The position numbers and the translations under genes are program-made. Positions 1-7,511 of a DNA stretch of 20,558 nt are shown here, piece after piece. Origin of the DNA: Sphingobium sp. CCH11-B1 (GTDB lineage: Bacteria > Pseudomonadota > Alphaproteobacteria > Sphingomonadales > Sphingomonadaceae); the NCBI RefSeq assembly GCF_001556865.1, contig NZ_LSJY01000130.1:1-20558 (forward strand), given 5' to 3'. The number at the start of each line of letters is the position of its first letter. Position 1 is the first letter of the stretch. Below the pieces are notes generated by a model. It was given only the letters and a program-made list of their open reading frames with translations. It searched no databases and was not told the DNA's origin.

Positions 1-142
1 CTGCGCGCGCCTCCGGTCGGGCTACGCCCGCCCTCCGCCGCACGCAGCGCAAGGCCATCTTCAACAAACCAGCATCATATTATCCGAAAAGGGGGTCCCT
101 CTTCGACGCCGATCGGGGGTCCCTTTTGAACGCCGTTTGACA
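1..142. mobile_element. End of an insertion sequence (IS21-like), partial
   Basis: The first 142 bases do not look like the gene that follows. Two imperfect 24-bp tandem repeats (91-114 and 115-138) sit just before a terminal ...TTTGACA. Multiple short repeats at the end and a CA-3' terminus are typical of IS21-family ends. Directly after position 142 an alpha-amino acid ester hydrolase reading frame begins in mid-protein, which marks the junction. Positions 18-30 form a short hairpin (CGGGC-TAC-GCCCG) that could end the transposase operon lying outside the window. No istA or istB coding sequence can be recognised in the stretch present. Family assignment comes from the repeat pattern only. 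The other end and the target duplication are not visible. Confidence 0.6.
91..138. repeat. Two tandem imperfect 24-bp terminal repeats of the IS
   Basis: Unit 1 is 91-114 and unit 2 is 115-138. Both begin GGGGGTCCCT and share ACGCCG near the 3' end; 19 of 24 positions agree by eye. They probably act as transposase binding sites at the element end, as in IS21-like elements. Confidence 0.7.
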
Positions 143-1804
143 ATCCTGCTGAGCCGCACGCCCTATAATGCCGACAAATCGACCAGTCGGAACCGAAGCC
201 AAAGAATAGAGGAAATCCTGCCCGTCATGGACGCGGAGTTCGTCAATGACGGTTACATCCGCGTCTATCAGGACGTGCGCGGCCTTGACGGGTCGGAAGG
301 CGACTACGTCATGAACCGGCCACTGCGTGGGCCCCTCAATCCGACCAAGGTCGATCACGCCACCGACGCCTATGACACGATCGATTGGCTGGTCAAGAAT
401 GTGAAGGAGAGCAACGGCAAGGTCGGCATCACCGGCTCCTCCTATCTTGGCTTCACCTCACTTATGGCGCTGATCGACCCGCATCCGGCGCTCAAGGCCG
501 CGGTGCCGCAAAGCCCGATGGTCGACGGATGGATGGGCGATGACTGGTTCCACAACGGCGCGTTCCGCACTTTCGGCTTCGACTATGACCTGAGCCAGAC
601 GGTGAAGAAGGGCGGCGGCGCGGTGCCCAAGGGCACGGGCGACGAATATAGCGCCTATCTGGAGGCGGGATCGGCAGCCGACTATGCCAAGGCCTACGGC
701 CTGCTGGACTTGCCCGTGGTGCGCAAGGTGCTGGAACATCCCAGCTATGACGCATGGTGGCAGGGGCAGGCGGTCGACAAGGTGCTGGAGAAGCGGAAAC
801 TGACCGTTCCGACCATGTTGGTCGTCGGCCAGTGGGACCAGGAGGACAGCTATGGTGCCCCAGCGGTCTATCAGGCGCTCGAAAAGCAGGACAGCGCCAA
901 CGACATGGTCAGCCTCGTCATCGGCCCGTGGCGCCATAGCCAAGTCAATTATGAGGCGCGCGCACTCGGGCCGTTGCAGTGGGAAGGCGACACCGGCCTT
1001 CAATTCCGCACCCGTTATATGAAGCCCTTCCTTGACTGTCACCTCAAGACCAATCCGCCATCCTGCGCCACGCCGCCCGTGTTGACCTATGCGACCGGCG
1101 CAAACCGCTGGGAGGTATCGCAGCAATGGCCGGCAGGTGCACCGACCCCGCTATACCTGGGCGGCAATTTCGGCCTGTCATGGACCAAGCCGGAGGCTGG
1201 CAGTGACAGCTATGTCTCCGACCCCGCCAAGCCAGTGCCGATGCTGCCCCGCCCGGTCCACATGCAGGGCGAGGAATGGCGCACCTGGCTGGTGCACGAC
1301 CAGCGTTTCGTCGATGGCCGCCCCGACGTGTTGAGCTACACGACCGGCGCGCTCGACAAGCCGGTGCACATCAAGGGTGCGCCGAAAGTGGATCTGCGCG
1401 CGGCAACGACCGGGCGCGACAGTGATTTCGTGGTCAAGCTGATCGACGTCTATCCGCAGGAGAATGCGGACAATCCGACAATGGCCGGCTACCAGCTCGG
1501 CATCGGCATCGAGATTTTCCGCGGTCGCTACGTCCACGGTTTTTCCACCCCCGCCCCATTGGAACCGGGCAAGACCTACACCTTCCAGTGGTCGCTCCCC
1601 AATGTCGATCATGTCTTTTTGCCGGGCCACAAGATCATGGTGCAGGTGCAGTCGAGCCTGTTCCCGCTCTATGACCGCAATCCGCAAAGCTGGGTGAACT
1701 CTATCATGGAGGCCAGGCCCGAAGACTATGTGAAGGCGACCGAGACGATCCACCGGGGCGGTGATGCGGCCAGCGCCGTCTGGCTTCCAATCGTTCAGGA
1801 CTAA
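143..1804 (+). pseudogene. Alpha-amino acid ester hydrolase (CocE/NonD, peptidase S15 family), 5'-truncated by IS
   Basis: Family enzymes hydrolyse alpha-amino acid esters and acylate or deacylate beta-lactams, and are exported to the periplasm. Counting residues from the TTG at 137, the nucleophile motif GSSYLG gives Ser102. Asp234 is in WDQED and His267 in GPWRHS. Asp136, Glu236 and Asp237 match the carboxylate cluster that binds the substrate's alpha-amino group in the Acetobacter/Xanthomonas enzymes, with almost the same spacing. The C-terminal jelly-roll part runs intact to TAA at 1802-1804. About 100 N-terminal residues, including the signal peptide and the start of the fold, are absent because the IS end abuts codon ILLSRTPYN at 143. 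The only upstream start in frame is a TTG at 137 inside the IS. The remnant should be cytoplasmic and misfolded if made, so I call it a pseudogene. The family call is firm; loss of function is inferred. Confidence 0.85.
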
Positions 1805-1842
1805 CCTGTGGCGACGCTTGAAGCCCCACACCGCCTCTCCCG

Positions 1843-3093
1843 TCAGCCTTCATATTTTGGCGCCTTGTCGAAGTCCGCCTTGCCGAAGGGTTTGTCGGTG
1901 AAAAGATACCCATAGTAGAAATCGCGCAGGCGCTTGTGAAAGGCGCGGATGCGGTCCTGATAGGCGAGTTGCGCCTGCATGTCCGTCTGCGCGATGCGCG
2001 CAAGCACGGACTGAACGCCGACCGAAGGCAGCAGCCAGCCAATGGCATGAGCGGCCGCGTCGCGCGCCTCTATGGCGTTGCGATAGTCTGCGACCTTTTT
2101 CGCGACGCTCTCATCACCCACCTGATGAAAGGCGAGATACCATTTATAATGGAAAGCATCCGTCAACGGCGGGCTGTCCTTCCATTCGGGATGGTTGGCG
2201 TAGAACGCCCGCATCGTGTCCTCGCGCGGAATGTCCCAGGCGCGGTTCACCGCCTCTCGCTGGGCCAAGCTGATCTCGACGCCCTGACCGACCGGAATCG
2301 CCCGGTTGATCGCGACATGCGCAATAGTGGGCAGGATCAGCGTCAGCACCAGCCATAGACCCGCCAGCGTCGCGGCATTGGCGACCGAACTCCAGCGCAG
2401 CCGCCCGATCAGCAACGTAACGCCGATCCAGAAGGCGAGGTAGAGGGCAACCAAGCCCAGCACAGCCAGCAGTTGAGCGGCGGGCACATGCGACAGGATT
2501 GCGCCGATCGACAGTGGCAAGCCAAGCGCAAGGAAGAGAAGGCCGCCGCGCAAGCCCACGCGCCGCGCCCAAAGATGACGTCCCGATCCCACCAGGGCGT
2601 CGAGCATCCGCAATCGGCCCGCTTCCCGTTCGCCCGATACCAGATCGTGGAACAACGCGATCACGAAGAGCGGCGTCAGATAGACGAGAACGAAGGAGAA
2701 ATCGAAGCGGCCGGGCAAGGCCAGTTCGGGGTTGAAGGCTTCGCCGTCATAAAGCTGCGCTTCCAGTCCAAGCGCGCGGACCCGCAGGATGTAGGGCGCG
2801 ACATCGCGCAGTCCGAGCGCGGCGAAGGCAAGCGGCGCGGGTGCGTCCCAGGTCGCATGAAAGCTGTAATAGGCGGCGCTTCCTGCATCCTTTTCCCTGT
2901 CCACCCATTGGGCGATGCTGGCGATATCCTGTGCCTGTTTGGGCTGGATACGGGCGATGACATCCCGCTGCCGGTCTATCTCCGCCATGCCTGCTACCAC
3001 AGCGGCGCAGGCCAGAAGAGCGACGAGCAGCAGCGCCAGCGCGGCCATGCGCGATCGCAGCAACAGGCGCAGTTCGTGGGCGATGAGGGTCAT
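1843..3093 (-). CDS. ABC-2 type permease, DUF3526 (NosY-like), second permease of the operon
   Basis: This 416-aa inner-membrane subunit has a first membrane helix near residues 17-36 (alanine/leucine-rich, after the basic start MTLIAHELRLLLRSR). A large extracytoplasmic loop of about 100 residues follows, then helices around 133-150 and 180-260 and a long second soluble loop. The motif SGEREAGRLRMLDALVGSG is the cytoplasmic coupling segment usual in ABC-2/NosY proteins. The layout with two big soluble loops is characteristic of DUF3526. Its ATG overlaps the TGA of the preceding permease (ATGA at 3090-3093), so the two are likely translated together and form a heterodimer. The transported substrate cannot be read from the sequence. 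After the stop, 38 bp separate it from the convergent truncated hydrolase. Confidence 0.85.
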   Translation of the reverse strand: MTLIAHELRLLLRSRMAALALLLVALLACAAVVAGMAEIDRQRDVIARIQPKQAQDIASIAQWVDREKDAGSAAYYSFHATWDAPAPLAFAALGLRDVAPYILRVRALGLEAQLYDGEAFNPELALPGRFDFSFVLVYLTPLFVIALFHDLVSGEREAGRLRMLDALVGSGRHLWARRVGLRGGLLFLALGLPLSIGAILSHVPAAQLLAVLGLVALYLAFWIGVTLLIGRLRWSSVANAATLAGLWLVLTLILPTIAHVAINRAIPVGQGVEISLAQREAVNRAWDIPREDTMRAFYANHPEWKDSPPLTDAFHYKWYLAFHQVGDESVAKKVADYRNAIEARDAAAHAIGWLLPSVGVQSVLARIAQTDMQAQLAYQDRIRAFHKRLRDFYYGYLFTDKPFGKADFDKAPKYEG

Positions 3094-4532
3094 GAACGGG
3101 CTTTCTGAAGATGACGCGCGACAGGCAGCAAGGCCAGCGCGGCGAGGATGAGCCAGCCGAGGAGCAGGCCAAGGCCGGGAAGGCTGGCCTTCACCAGATC
3201 GGCGGCCCTGGCGGCTTTGAAGCGAAATGGGGGAATTTCATGCCAGTGCTCGGCAGAAATACGCTTGCGCTGATCGGCCCCTGCGTCTTTCGCAGTGTCA
3301 TTGGCGTAGCTGACAGCGTCGGCCTGAAGCCGGTTCAGCCGTTGCACCATATCGTAGCGATAGGCTTCCACCTGTGTGAGGAAACGGCGATGCCCTTCCA
3401 GATCGGTGCCGGCCGCCGCCATGGACAGCTGCCGTAGCGAAATGGCCGGGCTCACGATGCCAAAGCCGTCAGTCAGTCGGCTCTGCGCTCGCTGTACCCC
3501 GAAACTGCGATCGGCATATTCGTCGAATAGCCGGGATGTCAGCTTTTCGCCCTCCACTGCCAGCAGCCCCTTATAGTTGACCGGCAGATCCTCGACGCGG
3601 GTCACGCCATATTGGCGTAGCGTCTTTTCCTTGAACGCGGTGAAGAAGGGATCGTCAGGATTGTGGCTGTCGCCCAGCTTGTGCAGGTCATGCGCGATGG
3701 CGATATCGGTCTCCAGCCGCGTGGGCAGCGCATGCGCCTGCGACGCCACGTCCGGGGCAATCCGTGGTACCAGGATCACCAGCACCGCCCAAAGCGCCAG
3801 TAGGGCCAGCAGCGCATCGCGCCCGCGCCTGACCAGCGCGGATACGAGGATGGTGATGATCGCCCAGAGCGCGAGATAGGCGGCATAGCCAAGCGCGATC
3901 ACCAGCATGGGTCCGGCCAGCGCGCTGGGTTGCCCCGCGATCAGCAGAAAAGCGATCATGGCGGGCAGACCCACCAGCGCCGCGAGCAGCGCCAGCGCGA
4001 GCAGCTTACCCAGGATCAATGCGCGCGCGGATACGCCCTGCGCCAGCATCTGTCGCAAAGTGCCGCGTTCGCGTTCGCGTGCGACCGCGCCATAGCCCAG
4101 AAAGATCAGCAGCAGCGGCGCGATCACCTGCAACACGAAGGCGGGCGTCAACTGGCCAAAGCGGACGAGCAGCGACGATTGGCGGACATCGCCGAAATTG
4201 GCGCTGTTCTGGCGATGCCCCTCCAGGAACATGCTGTTGCCGGTGAAGGCGTCCACGCCGGGATCGAAGGCGGCGAGCGGCCCCAGCGGACGAAAGATGA
4301 AATTGCCATAATGGACCATCCGGTGCGGATGACGATCGGGCTGGGCCTCGAAGGCTTCGCTGGCCTGCGCCTGAAAGCGGGCGCGGGTTTCGGCAATGGA
4401 TCGCTGGTGGGACCAACTGATGAGCGCCGCCGAAAGTGTCAGCAGAACGAGCAGCGCAAAGGCAATCACAGCGACCCGGTTGCGTCGCATCAGTCGCAGT
4501 TCGTCCCGCGCGATCAGGCTGATGGCGCTCAT
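3090..4532 (-). CDS. ABC-2 type permease, DUF3526 (NosY-like), first permease of the operon
   Basis: This 480-aa inner-membrane protein is homologous in plan to its downstream neighbour. A basic N-terminus (ARDELRLMRRNR) leads into helix 1 at about residues 18-40. A soluble loop of about 90 residues follows, containing HYGNFIFRPLGPLAAFDPG. Then come a helix near 133-152, the coupling segment RERERGTLRQMLAQG, further helices to about residue 255, a second long soluble domain, and a final helix near 450-470. It overlaps the ATPase gene by ATGA (4529-4532) and the next permease by ATGA (3090-3093), giving a three-gene translationally coupled operon. Family members are found with ATPases resembling the exporter-type CcmA/NosF group. 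Direction and cargo remain unknown. Confidence 0.85.
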   Translation of the reverse strand: MSAISLIARDELRLMRRNRVAVIAFALLVLLTLSAALISWSHQRSIAETRARFQAQASEAFEAQPDRHPHRMVHYGNFIFRPLGPLAAFDPGVDAFTGNSMFLEGHRQNSANFGDVRQSSLLVRFGQLTPAFVLQVIAPLLLIFLGYGAVARERERGTLRQMLAQGVSARALILGKLLALALLAALVGLPAMIAFLLIAGQPSALAGPMLVIALGYAAYLALWAIITILVSALVRRGRDALLALLALWAVLVILVPRIAPDVASQAHALPTRLETDIAIAHDLHKLGDSHNPDDPFFTAFKEKTLRQYGVTRVEDLPVNYKGLLAVEGEKLTSRLFDEYADRSFGVQRAQSRLTDGFGIVSPAISLRQLSMAAAGTDLEGHRRFLTQVEAYRYDMVQRLNRLQADAVSYANDTAKDAGADQRKRISAEHWHEIPPFRFKAARAADLVKASLPGLGLLLGWLILAALALLPVARHLQKARS

Positions 4533-5266
4533 GCGGCGACGACCTCCCGCGCGAATTTCCTGTGCAGTTCGCGCACGTCGAACCGCTCTTCGCCCTGCGC
4601 CGATGCTTCGTCGACGATGCGGCCGGATCCCAGAAAACCGATGCGGTCGGCGATGTCGGCTGCCGACAACAGGTCATGCGTCACCATCAACACCGCCGCG
4701 CCCTTGCGCGCGACATCATGGACCAGTCGGTTGAAATCGGCGGTGGCGCGGGGGTCGAGGCCGGATGACGGCTCGTCCAGCAACAGCACCGGCACTTCGC
4801 GCAGCAGGGCGATGGCGATCGCCACCTTCTGCCGCATGCCTTTGGAAAAGCCGCCAAGCCGCTTGTCCCATGCGGCATTCTGCAATCCGGTCGCTTCGAA
4901 TGCGCCATCAATGGCGTCCCGCGTCGGGTGGCGCCCCGCCAGGGCCAGCAAATAGGCGGCGTTTTCCCGCGCTGTCAGATGTTCGTAGAGGGCCACATTT
5001 TCCGGCACATAAGCGATCTGCTCCCGCGCCTTGTCCGGCGCTGCGGCCGGATCATGCCCAGCGACCAGCACGGTTCCGCTGTCGGGCCTAGCAAAGCCAA
5101 GCAACGTGGACATGGTGGTCGATTTGCCCGCGCCGTTGCCGCCCAGCAGCGCGTAAATCTCACCGGCATCGACATGCAGGCTGAGGCCGCGCAGCACAGG
5201 ATGGCTGCCATAAGACAGGCTGACGTCGGACAATAGGATGCGCTGGCCGATTGCGGTCAGGGACAT
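4529..5266 (-). CDS. ABC transporter ATP-binding protein (CcmA/NosF type)
   Basis: This 245-aa nucleotide-binding subunit powers the two DUF3526 permeases that follow it. Visible motifs are Walker A GGNGAGKST (about 42-50), signature LGGFSKGMRQK (about 137-147), Walker B VLLLDEP (about 160-166), D-loop SSGLD and H-loop His197 in MVTHD. The Q-loop position reads YVPEN, with Glu where many ABC ATPases have Gln, a variant common in the CcmA-like exporter group. I chose the ATG at 5266 rather than one at 5323. AAGGAG lies 8 nt upstream of the 5266 ATG, and the longer version would run through a probable -35 box and add residues not typical of the family. It is divergent from the TonB receptor pair. 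Confidence 0.9.
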   Translation of the reverse strand: MSLTAIGQRILLSDVSLSYGSHPVLRGLSLHVDAGEIYALLGGNGAGKSTTMSTLLGFARPDSGTVLVAGHDPAAAPDKAREQIAYVPENVALYEHLTARENAAYLLALAGRHPTRDAIDGAFEATGLQNAAWDKRLGGFSKGMRQKVAIAIALLREVPVLLLDEPSSGLDPRATADFNRLVHDVARKGAAVLMVTHDLLSAADIADRIGFLGSGRIVDEASAQGEERFDVRELHRKFAREVVAA

Positions 5267-5294
5267 GGAAAAGGCTCCTTGGCTGTTGCCCCGG

Positions 5295-5323
5295 AGCATT
5301 TCGCCAACACAGCAATCTGTCAA
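5295..5323 (-). promoter_or_regulatory. Candidate sigma-70 promoter for the ABC operon
   Basis: Reading the minus strand, a perfect TTGACA (5323-5318) is followed after exactly 17 nt by AATGCT (5300-5295), a moderate -10 match. Transcription would begin near 5288, leaving a leader of about 22 nt with the AAGGAG ribosome site before the ATG at 5266. This is prediction from hexamer match and spacing only. Confidence 0.4.
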
Positions 5324-5384
5324 TGGGACGTTATAACATTTTCAGTTGCACCCTGCGGACGATCGCATTAGGGGGCTGGCGGTC

Positions 5385-5403
5385 AATGATATTCCATATC
5401 ATT
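5385..5403. promoter_or_regulatory. Perfect 19-bp palindrome, candidate operator
   Basis: AATGATAT-TCC-ATATCATT has two perfect 8-bp arms around a 3-nt centre. It is strikingly AT-rich for this genome and ends 20 bp before the ATG of the first TonB receptor, in the 157-bp divergent gap to the ABC operon. A second small palindrome, GTTATAAC, lies at 5330-5337. The site is well placed for a repressor controlling the receptors and perhaps the ABC operon. It has the length of a Fur box but only partly matches GATAATGATAATCATTATC, so the regulator is not assigned. Confidence 0.5.
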
Positions 5404-5423
5404 AGCAGTACAGGGGGGCCATC

Positions 5424-7511
5424 ATGAATATCCTTTCTCTGCGGTTCGCGTTGCTCGCGTCCGCAATCTCCGCCATCGCGCCGTCCGCTCTGGCTCAGGA
5501 ATCCGTGCCGGGCGAGAGCGAGAACGATATTCTTGTCACCGGTTCGCGCGAGGCGAACGCCAGCATCAATGGTTTGGTCGTCGATCCCATCTTGCTGCCG
5601 CAGAATGTGCGCATCCTTGGCAGTAGCCTGATCGAAGAGACAGGGTTCACCGATCTGTCCCAATTGTTCGATCTCGCTGGCGGCATGGCCCGGCAGAACA
5701 GCTTCGGCGGCGCTTGGGACGCCTATGCCATTCGCGGCTTTTCCGGCGACATCAATCAGGGGCCGGACCTGCTGCTCAATCGTTTCAACGCCAATCGCGG
5801 GTTCAACGCGCGGCGCGACGTGGCCACGGTCGAGAGCTTCCAGGTGCTCAAAGGGCCGGCTTCCGCCTTGTCGGGCAAGGGAGAGCCGGGCGGTTCGATC
5901 AACATCGTCACGAAAGCGCCGCTCGATCATTTCCATGCGTCGACCGAATTGTCCTATGCCAGTTACCACACGGTCCGGGCCAGCGCCGATTTCGGCGGCC
6001 CTGCGTCCGGGACCGTCTCGGCCCGGATGATCGCCGTCTATCAGCAGGGCGACAGTTTCCGGGACTTTAACAAGAGCGACCGCCTGCTATTGGCCCCCTC
6101 GGTCGCCTGGCAGCCGAGCGAGAGCGTGCGCTTCCTCTACCAGCTCGAATATAATCTGGTGCATTTCACCCATGACCGCGGCCTTGTCGCGGTAAATGGG
6201 GATGGCAAGGCGCTGCCGCGCAGCCGCTTCCTGGGCGAACCCAATGACGGCCAGATGCTCCAGCGCACGGGGCAGCATCAGGGTAGCGTGACGATCGACC
6301 TTGCAGACGGCGTGGCGCTGGAGGCGGGCGTTCAGTATCGTGATGGCGTGATGCAGGGCCAGTCGACGCACAACAGCGCGCTGATCGGCACGCAGCTGCG
6401 GCGGCAGTTGCGCATTCATGACTATGATTGGCAGGATTTGTCTGGCCGGGTGGAACTAAGCGCGAATGGTGCGCTGGGCGGCATCGACCATCAAATCCGG
6501 ATCGGTGCCGACGCCTATAGTTATGACCAGCGCCGGGTCTTCTACCGCTTCAGCCCGACGGCGGCCAATCCCTATGACATCGACATCTTCAATCCGGTCT
6601 ATGGCCAGCCCAAACCCGTCGCAGCGCTCAACCAGAACCTGTTGGAGCAGCAGCGCGGCGAGAGCGTCTACGCGCAGGATCTCCTGACCCTCGACGATCG
6701 CTTCAGCCTGCTGCTCGGCGTCCGGCACGACTGGATTCGCCAGCGCGTCAACAACTACCGCAGCGGCGCGGTCGACCGGCAAAGCCCGTCCGTCACCTCG
6801 CCGCGCGCCGCCTTCACCTTCGCGCCCAGCCAGTCGCTGTCCGCCTATGTCAGTTGGGGGCGATCCTTCCGCTTCAACCAGGGCGTCGATGCCAATTCGG
6901 ACCCCTATGCCCCGGAACGCGGGGAAGCGCTGGAAGGCGGCGTCAAATATGCTCTGCTGAACAAGCGGCTGACCGGCACCCTCTCGCTATTCCGCATTAC
7001 GAAGAAGAATGTTCTCGTCAGCGACGGCACCAGTAGCGGTTTCTCGATCGCGGCTGGCGAAGCACGAAGCAAGGGCTTCGAACTCGACCTGAATTACGCC
7101 CTGGATGAGCGGTTCAACCTGACCGCCGTCTACGCCTATACCGATGCGGAGGTGACCAGGGACACACGGCCCGCGCTGGTGGGATCGGGTCTCAGCAACG
7201 TACCGCGTCATTCCGGGGCCATATATGGCCACTGGCAATCCAACGCGACCAATCCCGGATCGATCGGTCTGGGCGCAGGCCTCACCTATGTCGGCGAAAG
7301 GCCCGGCGATGACGTCAACAGCGGCTTCCGCCTGCCCGATTATGTCACCGCGCGCCTCAACCTGTCTTATCAGGTCAACAGGCATGTCGCGCTGCATCTC
7401 GACGCGGAAAATCTGTTCGACGCCTATTATCTGGAAAGCAGCTACAGCAATGTCTGGATCACGCCAGGCACGCCGCGCACCATTCGTGGAAGGCTGGTGC
7501 TGTCGTTTTGA
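5424..7511 (+). CDS. TonB-dependent siderophore-type outer-membrane receptor
   Basis: This 695-aa protein should import a ligand across the outer membrane using TonB/ExbBD energy. A signal peptide runs to ALA-Q (cleavage after residue 24). Next comes a TonB-box-like DILVTG (about 35-40), then the plug, with QNVRILGSSLIEETGFTDL, AYAIRGF and the conserved GEPGGSINIVTKAP. The rest is a 22-strand barrel closing with RGRLVLSF, the expected aromatic C-terminus. Plug wording (VLKGPASALSGKGEPGG) is that of siderophore receptors of the FhuE/FpvA type; the ligand cannot be told. AGGGGGG sits 5 nt before the ATG. The stop overlaps the start of a second receptor. A perfect 19-bp palindrome lies just upstream. 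Confidence 0.9.
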   Translation: MNILSLRFALLASAISAIAPSALAQESVPGESENDILVTGSREANASINGLVVDPILLPQNVRILGSSLIEETGFTDLSQLFDLAGGMARQNSFGGAWDAYAIRGFSGDINQGPDLLLNRFNANRGFNARRDVATVESFQVLKGPASALSGKGEPGGSINIVTKAPLDHFHASTELSYASYHTVRASADFGGPASGTVSARMIAVYQQGDSFRDFNKSDRLLLAPSVAWQPSESVRFLYQLEYNLVHFTHDRGLVAVNGDGKALPRSRFLGEPNDGQMLQRTGQHQGSVTIDLADGVALEAGVQYRDGVMQGQSTHNSALIGTQLRRQLRIHDYDWQDLSGRVELSANGALGGIDHQIRIGADAYSYDQRRVFYRFSPTAANPYDIDIFNPVYGQPKPVAALNQNLLEQQRGESVYAQDLLTLDDRFSLLLGVRHDWIRQRVNNYRSGAVDRQSPSVTSPRAAFTFAPSQSLSAYVSWGRSFRFNQGVDANSDPYAPERGEALEGGVKYALLNKRLTGTLSLFRITKKNVLVSDGTSSGFSIAAGEARSKGFELDLNYALDERFNLTAVYAYTDAEVTRDTRPALVGSGLSNVPRHSGAIYGHWQSNATNPGSIGLGAGLTYVGERPGDDVNSGFRLPDYVTARLNLSYQVNRHVALHLDAENLFDAYYLESSYSNVWITPGTPRTIRGRLVLSF

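Noticed and set aside
137..169. A perfect TTGACA at the IS end and a perfect TATAAT inside the hydrolase remnant, resembling an IS-made hybrid promoter
   Set aside because: The spacer is 21 nt, too long for normal sigma-70 use, and no good in-frame start with a ribosome site follows.
1805..1842. Weak TGTGG...CCACA hairpin between the convergent hydrolase remnant and permease gene
   Set aside because: Only five pairs with a 14-nt loop and no T-tract; too weak to call a terminator.
5385..5403. Palindrome as a classical Fur box
   Set aside because: The length fits but the sequence agrees only partly with the Fur consensus; the regulator is left open.
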